Assembly: GCF_000378765.1 (NCBI RefSeq)
Contig: NZ_KB905346.1
Coordinates: forward strand, 80,339 to 144,338
Direction of reading: 5' to 3'
DNA from: Psychroflexus tropicus DSM 15496
GTDB taxonomy: Bacteria; Bacteroidota; Bacteroidia; Flavobacteriales; Flavobacteriaceae
Length of the DNA: 64,000 bases
The position numbers and the translations under genes are program-made. The notes beneath the pieces were generated by a model, which was given only the letters and a program-made list of their open reading frames with translations, made no database searches and was not told where the DNA came from. Of this stretch, positions 9,893 through 20,580 are shown piece by piece. Position 1 is the first letter of the stretch. Each line of letters opens with the position of its first letter.

Positions 9893-12001
9893 ATGGCACA
9901 AAGAGATTTAAAATTTACTAGAAATATTGGAATTGCCGCTCATATTGATGCTGGTAAAACAACGACAACAGAGCGTATTCTTTATTATACTGGTATAAGT
10001 CACAAAATAGGAGAGGTTCATGATGGCGCTGCTACTATGGACTGGATGGAGCAAGAGCAGGAAAGAGGTATTACCATTACTTCTGCTGCGACACATTGTA
10101 CATGGCCTTACAGAGATCACGAGTACATTGTTAATATTATCGATACTCCAGGACACGTTGACTTCACTGTTGAAGTTGAGCGATCGCTAAGAGTACTTGA
10201 TGGTGTTGTTGCCTTGTTTAGTGCAGTTGATGGTGTTGAGCCACAATCTGAAACCGTTTGGAGACAAGCTGATAAATATAAAGTGCCCCGTCTTGGTTTC
10301 GTTAATAAAATGGACAGACAAGGTGCTAATTTCTTTAACGTGTGCAAGCAGGTAAAAGAAATGCTTGGTGGAAATCCAGTGCCACTTCAGGTTCCTATCG
10401 GAGATGAGATTGACTTTAAAGGTGTAGTAGACTTAATTTCTAAAAAAGCCATCATCTGGAATGAAGAAGATTTCGGTATGACTTACGAAGAAATCGATAT
10501 TCCTGCAGAACTTGAAGCTGACGTAACAAAATACAGAACTGAGCTTGTAGAGGCTGTTGCCGAGTATGATGAGGAGTTGATGGAGAAATTTTTCGAAGAC
10601 GAAAATTCTATCACAGAAGATGAAATCATAGCTGCATTAAGAGCTGCTACTATCGATATGTCTATCATACCGATGATGTGTGGTTCTGCATTTAAAAATA
10701 AAGGTGTTCAGGCTATGCTTGATGCCGTAATGAGATATCTTCCATCTCCAGTAGACGTTGAAGCTATTGAAGGTGAAAACCCTCAAACTGGTGAGGTAGA
10801 AACACGTAAGCCGCATGTGGATTCTCCATTTTCTGCGCTTGCTTTTAAAATCGCAACCGATCCGTTCGTAGGGCGTTTGGCTTTCTTTAGATCATATTCT
10901 GGTAGATTAGAGGCTGGATCATATGTTCTTAATAACCGTTCTGGTAAAAAAGAGCGTATTTCTAGAATGTATCAGATGCACTCCAATAAACAAGAGCCAA
11001 TCGAATTTATCGAAGCTGGAGATATTGGTGCAGCAGTTGGATTTAAAGACATTAAAACAGGCGATACGCTTACTGCATTAGACGCTCCTATCGTACTTGA
11101 ATCTATGTCTTTCCCTGATCCTGTAATCGGTATTGCAGTGGAGCCTAAAACAAAAGCTGATGTTGAAAAACTTGGTGTTGCCTTAGGTAAGTTAGCTGAA
11201 GAAGATCCAACATTCCAGGTAAAAACTGATGATGCTTCAGGTCAAACTATTATTTCTGGTATGGGTGAACTTCATATCGAAATCTTAGTGGATCGTTTAA
11301 AGCGTGAATTCAAAGTAGAGGTGAATGAAGGCGAACCTCAAGTAGAATATAAGGAAGCAGTAACAAGATCTGCAGACCATAGAGAAGTGTATAAAAAACA
11401 ATCTGGTGGTCGTGGTAAATTTGCTGATATAGTATTTGAAATGGGTCCTGTTGATGAAGATTTCGAAGGGCCAGGTTTACAATTTGTAGATCAGATCAAA
11501 GGCGGTCGAATTCCTAAAGAATTTGTTCCTTCTGTTGAAAAAGGATTCCAGGAAGCGATGAAAAATGGACCTTTAGCTGGATTTAGAATGGATACATTGA
11601 AAGTAACCTTAAAGGATGGGTCTTTTCACCCTGTGGATTCCGATCAATTATCGTTCGAACTTGCTGCTAAATTAGGTTTTAAAGCTGCTGCTAAAAGCGC
11701 AGGTGCTATTGTACTAGAACCAATCATGAAAGTAGAGGTGGTAACTCCAGAAGAAAACATGGGTGACATCGTTGGTGACTTGAACCGAAGAAGAGGTCAG
11801 GTAAACAACATGTCAGACAGATCTGGAGCCAAAATCATCAAAGCTGATGTGCCGCTATCTGAAATGTTTGGTTATGTGACTACTTTAAGAACATTATCTT
11901 CTGGTAGAGCGACCTCCACTATGGAATTTTTAAAATTTGAAGAAACACCAGCGAGCATTTCTGAGAAAGTAATCAAAAGTGCTAAAGGTTTAAACGAATA
12001 A
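9893..12001 (+). CDS. fusA: Translation elongation factor G
   Basis: A 702-residue EF-G, the GTPase that drives tRNA and mRNA translocation. The P-loop AHIDAGKT (residues 16-23), RGITI of switch I, DTPGHVDF and NKMD of the G domain are all present, followed by domains II-V. The order rpsL-rpsG-fusA is the usual one, but here rpsJ follows at once without a tuf gene, so EF-Tu must be encoded elsewhere. Length and motifs agree with the housekeeping form rather than with a fusidate-resistance or mitochondrial-type paralogue. Confidence 0.98.
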   Translation: MAQRDLKFTRNIGIAAHIDAGKTTTTERILYYTGISHKIGEVHDGAATMDWMEQEQERGITITSAATHCTWPYRDHEYIVNIIDTPGHVDFTVEVERSLRVLDGVVALFSAVDGVEPQSETVWRQADKYKVPRLGFVNKMDRQGANFFNVCKQVKEMLGGNPVPLQVPIGDEIDFKGVVDLISKKAIIWNEEDFGMTYEEIDIPAELEADVTKYRTELVEAVAEYDEELMEKFFEDENSITEDEIIAALRAATIDMSIIPMMCGSAFKNKGVQAMLDAVMRYLPSPVDVEAIEGENPQTGEVETRKPHVDSPFSALAFKIATDPFVGRLAFFRSYSGRLEAGSYVLNNRSGKKERISRMYQMHSNKQEPIEFIEAGDIGAAVGFKDIKTGDTLTALDAPIVLESMSFPDPVIGIAVEPKTKADVEKLGVALGKLAEEDPTFQVKTDDASGQTIISGMGELHIEILVDRLKREFKVEVNEGEPQVEYKEAVTRSADHREVYKKQSGGRGKFADIVFEMGPVDEDFEGPGLQFVDQIKGGRIPKEFVPSVEKGFQEAMKNGPLAGFRMDTLKVTLKDGSFHPVDSDQLSFELAAKLGFKAAAKSAGAIVLEPIMKVEVVTPEENMGDIVGDLNRRRGQVNNMSDRSGAKIIKADVPLSEMFGYVTTLRTLSSGRATSTMEFLKFEETPASISEKVIKSAKGLNE

Positions 12002-12013
12002 TTAGAGCTTATT

Positions 12014-12319
12014 ATGAGTCAAAAAATAAGAATCAAACTAAAATCATACGACTACAACTTGGTAGACAAGTCTGCTGAGAAAATCGTAAAGACCGTAAAG
12101 ACGACTGGTGCTGTAGTTACTGGACCAATTCCATTACCTACAAAACGTAAAATCTTTACTGTGTTGAGATCTCCTCACGTTAACAAAAAAGCTAGAGAGC
12201 AATTTCAATTAGACTCTTTCAAGAGATTACTTGATATCTATAGCTCTTCATCAAAAACAATTGATGCTTTGATGAAGCTTGAGTTGCCTAGCGGTGTAGA
12301 AGTAGAGATTAAAGTATAA
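12014..12319 (+). CDS. rpsJ: Ribosomal protein S10
   Basis: A 101-residue S10, a 30S head protein and in other bacteria also the NusE partner in antitermination. The motif [25 protein letters not shown] is classic. It follows fusA after 12 bases. Unusually, it is separated from rplC by a 164-base gap with several hairpins and an intrinsic terminator, so it may be expressed more with the str cluster than with the rest of the S10 operon. Confidence 0.98.
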   Translation: MSQKIRIKLKSYDYNLVDKSAEKIVKTVKTTGAVVTGPIPLPTKRKIFTVLRSPHVNKKAREQFQLDSFKRLLDIYSSSSKTIDALMKLELPSGVEVEIKV

Positions 12320-12321
12320 GC

Positions 12322-12454
12322 AGATTCCCGTGAAAACGGGAATCTCAATAACATTCTCACGAGCTGAGAATAGACATGTCCCGAGCGTTTGTCGAGGGAA
12401 AAACGGAAGAAAAATACATTCAGGACGAAGTATTTTTTGTCCTGAATTTTTTTT
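12322..12454 (+). promoter_or_regulatory. Structured leader or attenuator between rpsJ and rplC
   Basis: The gap contains a perfect 9-bp hairpin (AGATTCCCG, six-base loop), a 6-bp hairpin (TTCTCA / TGAGAA) and a weaker GC-rich fold. A 9-bp stem (ATTCAGGAC) with a T-run closes the series. A terminator inside a ribosomal protein operon, preceded by other hairpins and 30 bases before rplC, is the layout of an autoregulated attenuator. The ligand (L3, L4 or none) is not visible. Confidence 0.55.
12418..12454 (+). terminator. Intrinsic terminator upstream of rplC
   Basis: ATTCAGGAC pairs with GTCCTGAAT across a 12-base loop and is followed by eight T residues. It would end transcription before rplC unless read-through is controlled or a new promoter lies in the A/T-rich 29 bases that follow. 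Confidence 0.7.
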
Positions 12455-12483
12455 AAATAAATAGTAATAATCAAAAATTAATT

Positions 12484-13098
12484 ATGTCTGGGTTAATAGG
12501 AAAAAAAATCGGCATGACTAGTCTCTTCGACGAGAACGGAAAAAACATTCCGTGTACTGTAATAGAAGCTGGTCCATGTGTAGTTACCCAAGTCAGAACC
12601 AACGAGGTTGACGGGTATGAAGCGCTTCAACTTGGTTTCGATGACAAAACAGACAAAAATGCCACTAAAGCAGACTTAGGTCACTTTAAGAAAGCTGGTA
12701 CTTCTGTCAAGCGTAAAGTCATGGAATTCCAAGGATTTAATGAAGAGTATAAGTTAGGTGATGAAATCACTGTAGACTTATTCAAAGAAAACGAATTTGT
12801 AGACGTGAGTGCTACATCTAAAGGAAAAGGATTCCAAGGGGTTGTAAAACGTCATGGCTTTGCAGGTTCTGAGAGAACTCACGGACAGCAAAGTATGCTA
12901 AGAGCTCCTGGTTCTGTTGGTGCTGCCTCATATCCTGCTCGAATCTTCAAAGGAATGAAGATGGGTGGACAAATGGGAAGTAAAAAAGTAAAAGTTCAAA
13001 ATCTAAGAGTGTTGAAAGTGGTTCCAGAGAAGAACTTACTTGTGATCAAAGGATGTGTTCCTGGTCATAATAACACTTATGTAACTATTCAGAAGTAA
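12484..13098 (+). CDS. rplC: Ribosomal protein L3
   Basis: A 204-residue L3, an early-assembly 50S protein whose loop reaches towards the peptidyl-transferase centre. The [15 protein letters not shown] and [12 protein letters not shown] regions are typical, including the Gln that is methylated in many bacteria. It is the first gene after the rpsJ-rplC leader. Its stop codon overlaps the rplD start by one base (TAATG), implying tight coupling. Confidence 0.98.
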   Translation: MSGLIGKKIGMTSLFDENGKNIPCTVIEAGPCVVTQVRTNEVDGYEALQLGFDDKTDKNATKADLGHFKKAGTSVKRKVMEFQGFNEEYKLGDEITVDLFKENEFVDVSATSKGKGFQGVVKRHGFAGSERTHGQQSMLRAPGSVGAASYPARIFKGMKMGGQMGSKKVKVQNLRVLKVVPEKNLLVIKGCVPGHNNTYVTIQK

Positions 13099-13727
13099 TG
13101 AAAGTATCAGTTTTAGATATAAAAGGAAAAGAAACAGGTAGAGAGGTCGAACTTTCTGAATCTGTTTTTGGATTGGAACCTAATGATCATGTGGTTTATC
13201 TTGATGTTAAGCAGCACTTAGCAAATAAGCGTCAAGGAACTCACAAAGCTAAAGAAAGAGCTGAAATCGTTGGTAGTACAAGAAAGATAAAGAAACAAAA
13301 GGGTACAGGTACCGCACGTGCTGGAAGTATCAAATCTCCAATTTTTAAAGGTGGTGGTAGAGTTTTCGGTCCAAGACCAAGAGATTACCATTTCAAGCTC
13401 AATAAAAAGTTGAAGAGATTGGCTAGGAAAACAGTACTGTCTCAGAAATTTAAAAACGATCAATTGATGATTGTTGAAGATTTCGGATTCGACGCTCCTA
13501 AAACAAAGGATTTTTTAAATGTTCTTGATAATCTGAACATTAGAGATAAAAAATCACTCCTTGTCTTGGATGAGTCGAATAAAAACGTATATTTGTCGTC
13601 CCGTAATTTGAAATTTGCAAATGTTGTAAATGTCTCGGAATTAAACACTTACAATATATTAAACAGCAATGTTTTATTGATTTCAGAAAGCAGATTAGAA
13701 GAATTACAAAATAATCTCAACAAATAG
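13098..13727 (+). CDS. rplD: Ribosomal protein L4
   Basis: A 209-residue L4 that lines the nascent-peptide exit tunnel. The tunnel-loop region [22 protein letters not shown] is clear. In Enterobacteria L4 represses its own S10 operon through a leader RNA. Here the only leader-like structure is before rplC rather than before rpsJ, so any comparable control would act there; this is inference. The start codon overlaps the rplC stop. Confidence 0.97.
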   Translation: MKVSVLDIKGKETGREVELSESVFGLEPNDHVVYLDVKQHLANKRQGTHKAKERAEIVGSTRKIKKQKGTGTARAGSIKSPIFKGGGRVFGPRPRDYHFKLNKKLKRLARKTVLSQKFKNDQLMIVEDFGFDAPKTKDFLNVLDNLNIRDKKSLLVLDESNKNVYLSSRNLKFANVVNVSELNTYNILNSNVLLISESRLEELQNNLNK

Positions 13728-13732
13728 AAGCT

Positions 13733-14023
13733 ATGAGCATTTTGGTAAAACCAATTATTACAGAGAAAGCAACAAATGATAGCGAACTAAGAAACGCGTT
13801 TTCATTTGTCGTAGATCGTAATGCCAACAAAATCCAAATTAAGGAGGCTGTTGAGTCTGCTTATGGCGTTACGGTGGAAGGAGTACGCACATTGAATGTG
13901 ATTCCAAAAATTAAATCTCGATACACGAAAACGGGAATGGTGACTGGAAAAACTTCGGCGTATAAAAAAGCTATTATAAAAGTAGCTGAAGGAGAAACAA
14001 TTGATTTGTATAGTAATCTATAA
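13733..14023 (+). CDS. rplW: Ribosomal protein L23
   Basis: A 96-residue L23, located at the tunnel exit where trigger factor and SRP dock. It opens with the typical ILVKPIITEKAT and has an NKIQIKEAVE segment. Length is normal. It lies five bases after rplD and ten before rplB, in the standard S10-operon order. Confidence 0.97.
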   Translation: MSILVKPIITEKATNDSELRNAFSFVVDRNANKIQIKEAVESAYGVTVEGVRTLNVIPKIKSRYTKTGMVTGKTSAYKKAIIKVAEGETIDLYSNL

Positions 14024-14032
14024 GCTTAAAAC

Positions 14033-14860
14033 ATGTCGGTTAAAAAATTAAAACCAAATACACCAGGACAGCGATTTAAGATAGCTAATGGTTTTGATGC
14101 CATTACAGCTAGCAAGCCGGAGAAATCTTTGCTTACCTCTCGCAAACGTTCAGGTGGACGAAATAACTCGGGTAAAATGACCATGCGCTACATTGGTGGT
14201 GGTCACAAGAAGCGTTACAGAATCATCGACTTCAAAAGAGATAAGAAAGATATCCAAGCTGAAGTCATGACTGTAGAGTATGATCCTAATAGAACAGCAT
14301 TTATTGCTCTATTAAAGTATGATGATGGAGAGAAGAGATATATTATTGCACCAAGCGGTATTCAGGTTGGTCAAAAAATAGTATCAGGTTCTTCACAGGT
14401 ACCAACTGAAATTGGTAATGCTATGCCATTATCACAAATTCCTTTCGGTACTATCATTTCTTGTGTTGAGTTAAGACCAGAGCAAGGAGCCGTAATGGCT
14501 AGAAGTGCTGGTACTTTTGCTCAGCTAATGGCTAAGGAAGGTAAATATGTTACCATCAAGCTACCTTCTGGAGAAACTAGAATGGTATTAGCGACTTGTA
14601 TTGCAACTGTGGGTGCTGTTTCAAATAGTGACCATCAGTTAACGATATCTGGTAAAGCTGGTAGAAGTAGATGGTTAGGTAGAAGACCTAGAACTAGACC
14701 TGTAGTGATGAACCCAGTAGATCACCCAATGGGTGGTGGTGAAGGTAAGTCTTCAGGTGGTCATCCAAGATCTAGAAACGGAATACCTGCTAAAGGTTAT
14801 AAAACACGTTCTAAAACTAAGTCTAGTAATAAGCACATTATAGAGCGTAAAAAGAAATAA
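14033..14860 (+). CDS. rplB: Ribosomal protein L2
   Basis: A 275-residue L2, a core 50S protein needed for subunit joining and peptidyl-transferase activity. The C-terminal [17 protein letters not shown] loop, which carries the conserved His near the catalytic centre, is intact, and the tail is basic. It overlaps nothing and is followed after three bases by rpsS. Confidence 0.98.
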   Translation: MSVKKLKPNTPGQRFKIANGFDAITASKPEKSLLTSRKRSGGRNNSGKMTMRYIGGGHKKRYRIIDFKRDKKDIQAEVMTVEYDPNRTAFIALLKYDDGEKRYIIAPSGIQVGQKIVSGSSQVPTEIGNAMPLSQIPFGTIISCVELRPEQGAVMARSAGTFAQLMAKEGKYVTIKLPSGETRMVLATCIATVGAVSNSDHQLTISGKAGRSRWLGRRPRTRPVVMNPVDHPMGGGEGKSSGGHPRSRNGIPAKGYKTRSKTKSSNKHIIERKKK

Positions 14861-14863
14861 GAT

Positions 14864-15142
14864 ATGGCACGTTCATTAAAAAAAGGACCTTTTGTCCATT
14901 ATAAATTAGATAGAAAAGTAGCTCAAAACCTTGATTCAGGTAAGAAATCTGTGATCAAAACATGGTCTAGAGCTTCTACAATTACTCCAGATTTCGTGGG
15001 TCAGACCTTCGGAGTGCACAATGGAAGACAATTTGTTCCAGTTTTTGTAACAGAAAACATGGTAGGGCATAAACTTGGAGAGTTTTCTCCAACACGTACT
15101 TTCAGAGGTCACCAGGGTTCCAAGAATAAAGGAAAAAAATAA
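14864..15142 (+). CDS. rpsS: Ribosomal protein S19
   Basis: A 92-residue S19 that forms a complex with S13 in the 30S head. The signature [13 protein letters not shown] stands at the N-terminus and [16 protein letters not shown] near the C-terminus. It is in the standard place between rplB and rplV, with gaps of only a few bases, so it is read from the same transcript. Confidence 0.98.
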   Translation: MARSLKKGPFVHYKLDRKVAQNLDSGKKSVIKTWSRASTITPDFVGQTFGVHNGRQFVPVFVTENMVGHKLGEFSPTRTFRGHQGSKNKGKK

Positions 15143-15149
15143 TTGAACA

Positions 15150-15557
15150 ATGGGAGTAAGAAAAAGAAATAGAGCAGAAATGCTCAAAGAACAGAAAAGT
15201 CAACTTGCTATTGCAAAATTGAACAACTGTCCAACCTCACCACGTAAAATGAGACTTGTTGCTGATTTAGTGAGAGGAAAGGACGTAGCTCATGCATTGC
15301 AAATCTTGAAGTTTAGTACTAAAGCTGCTTCAGGTCGATTAGAAAAATTATTGCTTTCTGCTATTTCAAATTGGCAAGCAAAGAATGAAGATTCTGACCT
15401 CGAACAAGCTGGCGTTTTTATAAAAGAAATAAAAGTAGATAGTGGAAGTATGTTGAAGCGTTTACGTCCAGCACCACAAGGTCGTGCACATAGAATACGT
15501 AAGCGTTCTAATCACGTCACTATGATACTAGGAGAAAAAAATAACACTGAAAGCTAG
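15150..15557 (+). CDS. rplV: Ribosomal protein L22
   Basis: A 135-residue L22, whose long hairpin lines the exit tunnel opposite L4. The basic hairpin segment SMLKRLRPAPQGRAHRIRKR, the site of macrolide-resistance changes in other bacteria, looks wild-type. It has a somewhat extended N-terminus (MGVRKRNRAEML). It stands seven bases after rpsS and eight before rpsC. Confidence 0.97.
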   Translation: MGVRKRNRAEMLKEQKSQLAIAKLNNCPTSPRKMRLVADLVRGKDVAHALQILKFSTKAASGRLEKLLLSAISNWQAKNEDSDLEQAGVFIKEIKVDSGSMLKRLRPAPQGRAHRIRKRSNHVTMILGEKNNTES

Positions 15558-15564
15558 ATAGACT

Positions 15565-16275
15565 ATGGGACAAAAAACAAATCCAATCGGCAATAGACTT
15601 GGTATCATTAAAGGATGGGAATCCAATTGGTACGGAGGAAACGATTACGGTGATAATCTTGCAGAAGATCACAAGATTAGAAAGTATATCCATGCTCGTT
15701 TAGCTAAAGCCAGTGTTTCGCGCGTAATTATTGAGCGTACGCTTAAACTTGTAACCGTTACTATCACTACTGCCAGACCAGGTATTATTATCGGGAAAGG
15801 TGGCCAAGAGGTAGACAAGTTGAAAGAAGAGCTCAAAAAAATTACGGATAAGGAAGTTCAGGTTAATATCTTTGAAATCAAAAGACCCGAATTAGATGCG
15901 CATCTTGTTGCTACCAGTGTGGCAAGACAAGTTGAAAACAGGATTTCTTATAGGAGAGCTACTAAGATGGCTATCGCGGCAGCTATGAGAATGAATGCTG
16001 AGGGAATTAAGATTCAGGTATCTGGACGTTTGAACGGAGCTGAAATGGCCCGTGTAGAGACTTATAAAGAAGGACGTATTCCTTTGTCTACATTTAGAGC
16101 AGATATTGATTACGCTTTGGTAGAATCTCACACTACTTACGGTAGATTGGGTATCAAAGTATGGATCATGAAAGGCGAAGTTTATGGAAAAAGAGAGTTA
16201 TCTCCATTAGTTGGCCTAGCAAAGAATGAAAGTAAAGGAAAAGCGAGACGACCTAAAGCACGTCGTAGAAAATAA
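15565..16275 (+). CDS. rpsC: Ribosomal protein S3
   Basis: A 236-residue S3, part of the mRNA entry channel. It contains a KH domain with the GxxG loop ([14 protein letters not shown]) and the C-terminal S3 domain, and ends in a very basic tail ([11 protein letters not shown]). [14 protein letters not shown] is the usual start. Order and spacing follow the canonical S10 operon. Confidence 0.98.
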   Translation: MGQKTNPIGNRLGIIKGWESNWYGGNDYGDNLAEDHKIRKYIHARLAKASVSRVIIERTLKLVTVTITTARPGIIIGKGGQEVDKLKEELKKITDKEVQVNIFEIKRPELDAHLVATSVARQVENRISYRRATKMAIAAAMRMNAEGIKIQVSGRLNGAEMARVETYKEGRIPLSTFRADIDYALVESHTTYGRLGIKVWIMKGEVYGKRELSPLVGLAKNESKGKARRPKARRRK

Positions 16276-16297
16276 TCATTAAAGATTAAGATAAGAG

Positions 16298-16717
16298 ATG
16301 TTACAGCCTAAAAGAACAAAATTTCGTAAGCAGCAAAAGGGACGTATGAAAGGTATGTCGCAAAGAGGGCACAGACTTTCAAATGGAACTTTTGGAATCA
16401 AATCTTTAGATTCTTCTTTTGTTACTGCAAGACAAATTGAGGCTGCACGTATCGCAGCAACGCGTTACATGAAAAGGGAAGGTTCTATCTGGATTAAAAT
16501 ATTTCCAGACAAACCTATCACCAAGAAGCCTCTTGAAGTCCGTATGGGTAAAGGTAAAGGTTCAGTAGAGTATTGGGCAGCTGTTGTAAAGCCAGGTCGT
16601 ATTTTATTTGAAATTGGAGGTGTTCCTCAAAGTGTTGCAAAAGAAGCACTTAGATTGGCAGCCCAAAAATTACCTGTTAAAACAAAATTTATAGTCGCTA
16701 GAGATTATCAAGAATAA
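16298..16717 (+). CDS. rplP: Ribosomal protein L16
   Basis: A 139-residue L16 that helps position tRNA at the A site of the 50S subunit. The start [19 protein letters not shown] and the [19 protein letters not shown] stretch are diagnostic. It is followed after six bases by rpmC and then rpsQ, as in most bacteria. Confidence 0.98.
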   Translation: MLQPKRTKFRKQQKGRMKGMSQRGHRLSNGTFGIKSLDSSFVTARQIEAARIAATRYMKREGSIWIKIFPDKPITKKPLEVRMGKGKGSVEYWAAVVKPGRILFEIGGVPQSVAKEALRLAAQKLPVKTKFIVARDYQE

Positions 16718-16723
16718 ATAAAG

Positions 16724-16915
16724 ATGAGACAATCTGAAGTAAAAGAGCTTTCGGTAGAAGAATTGCACGAAGAGTTAACAAATCACCAGACAAAATTGTC
16801 CGATTTGAAGATGACTCACGTCCTTTCTCCTTTAGAAAACCCTTCTGAAATTAAAAAAGTTAGAAGATCAATTGCGAGAATCGCTACCGAAATCAATAAA
16901 AGAGAATTAGATTAA
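16724..16915 (+). CDS. rpmC: Ribosomal protein L29
   Basis: A 63-residue L29, a two-helix protein at the tunnel exit next to L23. The pattern [14 protein letters not shown] followed by [16 protein letters not shown] matches the family well. It is short but flanked on both sides by expected partners (rplP, rpsQ), which makes the assignment secure. Confidence 0.96.
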   Translation: MRQSEVKELSVEELHEELTNHQTKLSDLKMTHVLSPLENPSEIKKVRRSIARIATEINKRELD

Positions 16916-16926
16916 TTCTACTTACA

Positions 16927-17184
16927 ATGGAAAAAAGAAATTTAAGAAAAGAACGTATCGGTGTTGTGACAAGCAACAAAATGGACAAGTCCATTGTCGT
17001 TTCTGAAGTCAAAAAAATTAAGCATCCAATGTATGGTAAGTTCGTTTTAAAAACGAAAAAATACGTTGCGCATGATGAAAAAAATGACTGCAATGACGGA
17101 GATACAGTAAGAATTATGGAAACTCGACCTCTTAGCAAGACAAAACGCTGGAGATTGGTTGATATAATTGAAAGAGCTAAATAA
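16927..17184 (+). CDS. rpsQ: Ribosomal protein S17
   Basis: An 85-residue S17, a primary 16S rRNA-binding protein with an OB fold. [19 protein letters not shown] at the N-terminus and [19 protein letters not shown] near the C-terminus are characteristic. It closes the S10-type part of the cluster; rplN follows after two bases. Confidence 0.98.
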   Translation: MEKRNLRKERIGVVTSNKMDKSIVVSEVKKIKHPMYGKFVLKTKKYVAHDEKNDCNDGDTVRIMETRPLSKTKRWRLVDIIERAK

Positions 17185-17186
17185 TT

Positions 17187-17555
17187 ATGGTACAACAAGA
17201 ATCAAGATTAAGAGTAGCAGACAATACTGGTGCAAAATCAGTTTTAGTTATTCGTGTCCTTGGAGGAACGAATAGAAGATATGCTTCGGTTGGCGATAAA
17301 GTTGTAGTCAGCGTTAAAGAAGCTACTCCTAATGGTAACATAAAAAAAGGTGCTGTATCTACAGCTGTAGTGGTTAGAACAAGTAAAGAGGTAAGACGTC
17401 CAGATGGATCTTACATCCGCTTTGATGATAACGCCTGTGTTTTATTGAACCCAACAGGAGAAATGAGAGGTACACGTGTATTTGGACCAGTTGCCAAAGA
17501 ACTTCGTGAAAATCAGTTTATGAAAATTGTTTCACTTGCACCAGAGGTGCTTTAA
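17187..17555 (+). CDS. rplN: Ribosomal protein L14
   Basis: A 122-residue L14, a five-stranded barrel that contacts L19 and the 30S subunit. [18 protein letters not shown] is the canonical start, and the internal [23 protein letters not shown] segment is conserved. It opens the spc-type group without an internal promoter that I can see. Confidence 0.98.
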   Translation: MVQQESRLRVADNTGAKSVLVIRVLGGTNRRYASVGDKVVVSVKEATPNGNIKKGAVSTAVVVRTSKEVRRPDGSYIRFDDNACVLLNPTGEMRGTRVFGPVAKELRENQFMKIVSLAPEVL

Positions 17556-17564
17556 TCTATCACT

Positions 17565-17876
17565 ATGAAAAGAAGTAGAATTAAAAAAGGTGATCAGGTA
17601 AGAGTCATTGCTGGCGATCATAAAGGACAAGAAGGCAAAGTATTAGATATACTTGTAAAGAAAGATAAGGCGATCGTTGAAGAAATCAACATGATTTCAA
17701 AACACCAGAAGCCTTCAGCAACAAATCCACAAGGTGGAATTACTAAAAAAGAAGCTCCTATTCATATTTCTAATCTTTCACTTATCACAAAAGATGGTAA
17801 GACGACAAGGTTAGGAACTAAAGTAGAAGACGGTAAAAAGGTAAGAGTTGCTAAGAAAACTAATGAAGTGATTTAA
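17565..17876 (+). CDS. rplX: Ribosomal protein L24
   Basis: A 103-residue L24, an assembly initiator of the 50S subunit. It contains the KOW motif ([19 protein letters not shown]) near the N-terminus. Length is normal, and it is located between rplN and rplE with gaps of nine and two bases. Confidence 0.98.
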   Translation: MKRSRIKKGDQVRVIAGDHKGQEGKVLDILVKKDKAIVEEINMISKHQKPSATNPQGGITKKEAPIHISNLSLITKDGKTTRLGTKVEDGKKVRVAKKTNEVI

Positions 17877-17878
17877 TT

Positions 17879-18430
17879 ATGAGTTACGTACCAAGATTAA
17901 AAGAAGAATATAACAGTAAAGTACTTCCAGCTCTACGTGAAGAGTTTAGCTACTCAAACACTATGGAAGTTCCTAGACTTAAAAAGATTGTTTTAAGTAG
18001 AGGTGTTGGTGCAGCGATTGCTGATAAGAAATTGATAGATCACTCTATCGAAGAATTCTCAACGATAACTGGCCAAAAAGCTGTTCAGACTATTTCTAAA
18101 AAGGATGTTGCTTCTTTCAAGTTAAGAAAGGGAATGCCAATTGGCGTTAAAGTGACACTTAGAGGTTATAGAATGTATGAATTTCTAGATAGATTAATAA
18201 CTTCAGCTTTACCTAGAGTTAGAGATTTCAATGGCATTAATCCAGATGGATTTGATGGTAGAGGAAACTACAATTTAGGTATTACTGAGCAAATTATCTT
18301 TCCTGAAATTAATATCGATAAAGTAAATAGAATCTCAGGTCTAGATATCAGCTTTGTGACTTCAGCTAACACTGATCAAGAAGCTAAATCATTATTAACC
18401 GAACTGGGATTACCATTTAAAAAGAAATAA
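17879..18430 (+). CDS. rplE: Ribosomal protein L5
   Basis: A 183-residue L5 that binds 5S rRNA in the central protuberance and contacts the P-site t[20 protein letters not shown] and [18 protein letters not shown] are classic signatures. It stands in standard order before rpsN, separated by only two bases. Confidence 0.98.
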   Translation: MSYVPRLKEEYNSKVLPALREEFSYSNTMEVPRLKKIVLSRGVGAAIADKKLIDHSIEEFSTITGQKAVQTISKKDVASFKLRKGMPIGVKVTLRGYRMYEFLDRLITSALPRVRDFNGINPDGFDGRGNYNLGITEQIIFPEINIDKVNRISGLDISFVTSANTDQEAKSLLTELGLPFKKK

Positions 18431-18432
18431 TT

Positions 18433-18702
18433 ATGGCAAAGGAATCAATGAAGGCCCGTGAGGTCAAACGCCAGAAAATGGTTGAGAAATATGCTGAAAA
18501 AAGGAAAGCTTTGAAAGAAGCTGGAGATTATGAGGCTTTACAAAAACTACCTAAAAATGCTTCTCCTGTGAGAATGCATAACCGATGTAAGCTTACAGGT
18601 AGACCAAAAGGATATATGAGACAATTTGGTCTTTCTAGAGTTACCTTTAGAGAAATGGCTAACAACGGTCTTATTCCAGGAGTTAAAAAAGCAAGTTGGT
18701 AA
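18433..18702 (+). CDS. rpsN: Ribosomal protein S14, zinc-free type
   Basis: An 89-residue S14 of the long C-minus class: it lacks the two CxxC zinc pairs of the short zinc-binding type. The C-terminal part [24 protein letters not shown] is conserved. Together with the zinc-free L36 in this cluster it indicates that the main ribosomal locus does not depend on zinc at these positions. Confidence 0.97.
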   Translation: MAKESMKAREVKRQKMVEKYAEKRKALKEAGDYEALQKLPKNASPVRMHNRCKLTGRPKGYMRQFGLSRVTFREMANNGLIPGVKKASW

Positions 18703-18723
18703 TTAATTTAAAAATGCAATAAA

Positions 18724-19122
18724 ATGAATATTGATCCAGTTGCAGATTATTTAACTAGAGTTAGAAACGCAGTTTTGGCTTCTCATAGAGTTGTCGAAAT
18801 ACCGGCTTCTAACCTAAAGAAGGAGATCACAAAAATTTTGTTCGATCAAGGATATATTTTAAGTTATAAATTCATCGAGGATGATACTCAGGGAATTATT
18901 AAAATAGCTTTAAAATATGATAAATATACAAACGACCCTGTAATTAAAAAATTACAGAGAGTGAGTAAGCCAGGTTTGAGAAAGTATTCCGGTTCTGACG
19001 AAATCCCTAGAGTCCTTAACGGTCTTGGTATTTCAATAGTATCTACTTCGAAAGGAGTGATGACAGGAAAACAAGCTCAGAGAGAACATGTTGGAGGTGA
19101 AATCCTTTGTTACGTATACTAA
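18724..19122 (+). CDS. rpsH: Ribosomal protein S8
   Basis: A 132-residue S8, a central-domain 16S rRNA binder; in E. coli it is the autoregulator of the spc operon. The start DPVADYLTRVRNAV and the C-terminal GISIVSTSKGVMTGKQAQ are typical. It follows rpsN after 21 bases, and I see no clear copy of an S8-binding hairpin in that short gap. Confidence 0.98.
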   Translation: MNIDPVADYLTRVRNAVLASHRVVEIPASNLKKEITKILFDQGYILSYKFIEDDTQGIIKIALKYDKYTNDPVIKKLQRVSKPGLRKYSGSDEIPRVLNGLGISIVSTSKGVMTGKQAQREHVGGEILCYVY

Positions 19123-19140
19123 TATAAAAAGACAAAAATT

Positions 19141-19683
19141 ATGTCAAGAATAGGTTACAGTCCAATTAGTATTCCAGAAGGCGTTACAGTTGATCTAACC
19201 GATGATACTATCACAGTAAAAGGAAAGTTAGGTGAACTTAAGCAAACGTTTGAAGATATTACTATCAAAATTGAGGATAATGAAATCAATTTTGAAAGAC
19301 CTTCAGATAAAAAAGTACACAAAGCCAAACATGGTTTATACAGATCTTTGGTCTTTAATATGATACAGGGAGTTACTGAAGGTTATACTAAAGAATTAGA
19401 ACTTGTAGGAGTTGGTTACAGAGCTTCTAATCAAGGTCAAAAATTAGATATTGCCGTTGGTTTTTCTCATAACATTGTTATAGATTTGGCGCCTGAAATA
19501 AAAGTGGAAACAGTTTCAGAAAAAGGTAAAAATCCGATTATAAAATTATCGTCATTTGACAAACAACTTGTATCACAAGTAGCTGCTAAAATTCGTTCAT
19601 TTAGACGACCTGAGCCTTACAAAGGAAAAGGTATCAGATACGTAGGTGAATATATAAGAAGAAAAGCAGGTAAATCAGCTTAA
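19141..19683 (+). CDS. rplF: Ribosomal protein L6
   Basis: A 180-residue L6 composed of two similar domains and located near the factor-binding site of the 50S subunit. MSRIGYSPISIPEGV starts the protein and the C-terminal PEPYKGKGIRYVGEYIRRKAGK motif is diagnostic. rplR follows after two bases. Confidence 0.98.
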   Translation: MSRIGYSPISIPEGVTVDLTDDTITVKGKLGELKQTFEDITIKIEDNEINFERPSDKKVHKAKHGLYRSLVFNMIQGVTEGYTKELELVGVGYRASNQGQKLDIAVGFSHNIVIDLAPEIKVETVSEKGKNPIIKLSSFDKQLVSQVAAKIRSFRRPEPYKGKGIRYVGEYIRRKAGKSA

Positions 19684-19685
19684 TT

Positions 19686-20042
19686 ATGGGATTTTCTAAA
19701 GAAAAAAGAAGACTTAAAATACGCAAGCGTGTTAGAAAAACGATTACTGGAACTCCAGAAAAGCCTAGGCTTTCTGTGTTCAGAAGTAATAATGAAATAT
19801 ACGCTCAATTGATTGACGATGTAAATGGAGTTACAATTGCTTCAGCATCCTCAAGAGATAAAGATGTGGACGTGGCCAACAAAACGAAGTCTGAAGCTTC
19901 AATTATTGTTGGAGAGGCTATCGCTAAAAAAGCGTTAGACCAAAACATAGATTCAATATCTTTTGATAGAAGTGGTTATTTATACCACGGTAGAGTAAAA
20001 TCACTAGCCGAAGGTGCTCGTAAGGGTGGCTTAAAATTTTAA
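19686..20042 (+). CDS. rplR: Ribosomal protein L18
   Basis: A 118-residue L18 that binds 5S rRNA together with L5 and L25. RLKIRKRVRKTITGTPEKPRL at the N-terminus and SFDRSGYLYHGRVKSLAEGAR at the C-terminus match the family. It lies between rplF and rpsE with three-base gaps. Confidence 0.98.
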   Translation: MGFSKEKRRLKIRKRVRKTITGTPEKPRLSVFRSNNEIYAQLIDDVNGVTIASASSRDKDVDVANKTKSEASIIVGEAIAKKALDQNIDSISFDRSGYLYHGRVKSLAEGARKGGLKF

Positions 20043-20045
20043 AAT

Positions 20046-20570
20046 ATGTATCAAGATTATAAAAATGTTGAAACAGTAAAACCAGGTGGACTTGATCTTA
20101 AAGATCGTTTAGTTGGCGTTCAACGTGTTACTAAAGTTACGAAAGGTGGTAGAGCATTTGGTTTTTCTGCTATCGTTGTTGTAGGTGATGAGAATGGTGT
20201 TGTAGGACATGGTTTAGGTAAATCTAAAGAGGTTGCCGATGCTATTTCTAAAGCCGTTGAAGATGCTAAGAAAAACTTAGTAAGAATTCCACTTCACAAA
20301 TCTACATTGCCACATGAGCAATTAGGAAAGTATGGTGGTGCTAGAGTTTTCTTACTTCCAGCTTCAGAAGGTACTGGTGTTATTGCAGGTGGTCCAACCC
20401 GTATGGTTTTGGAATCTGTAGGTGTACACGACGTATTGTCTAAGAACCAAGGATCTTCTAACCCACACAACATGGTGAAGGCTACGTTTGATGCCCTTTT
20501 AAAATTAAGAGGTGCCGAGCAAATCGCTAAACAAAGAGGTATTACCCTCGAGAAATTATTTAACGGTTAA
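20046..20570 (+). CDS. rpsE: Ribosomal protein S5
   Basis: A 174-residue S5 involved in decoding fidelity and mRNA unwinding. The double-stranded RNA-binding N-terminal domain has [21 protein letters not shown], and the C-terminal domain has [21 protein letters not shown]. The spectinomycin loop looks normal. It is followed by rpmD. Confidence 0.98.
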   Translation: MYQDYKNVETVKPGGLDLKDRLVGVQRVTKVTKGGRAFGFSAIVVVGDENGVVGHGLGKSKEVADAISKAVEDAKKNLVRIPLHKSTLPHEQLGKYGGARVFLLPASEGTGVIAGGPTRMVLESVGVHDVLSKNQGSSNPHNMVKATFDALLKLRGAEQIAKQRGITLEKLFNG

Positions 20571-20580
20571 GATCCTTATT

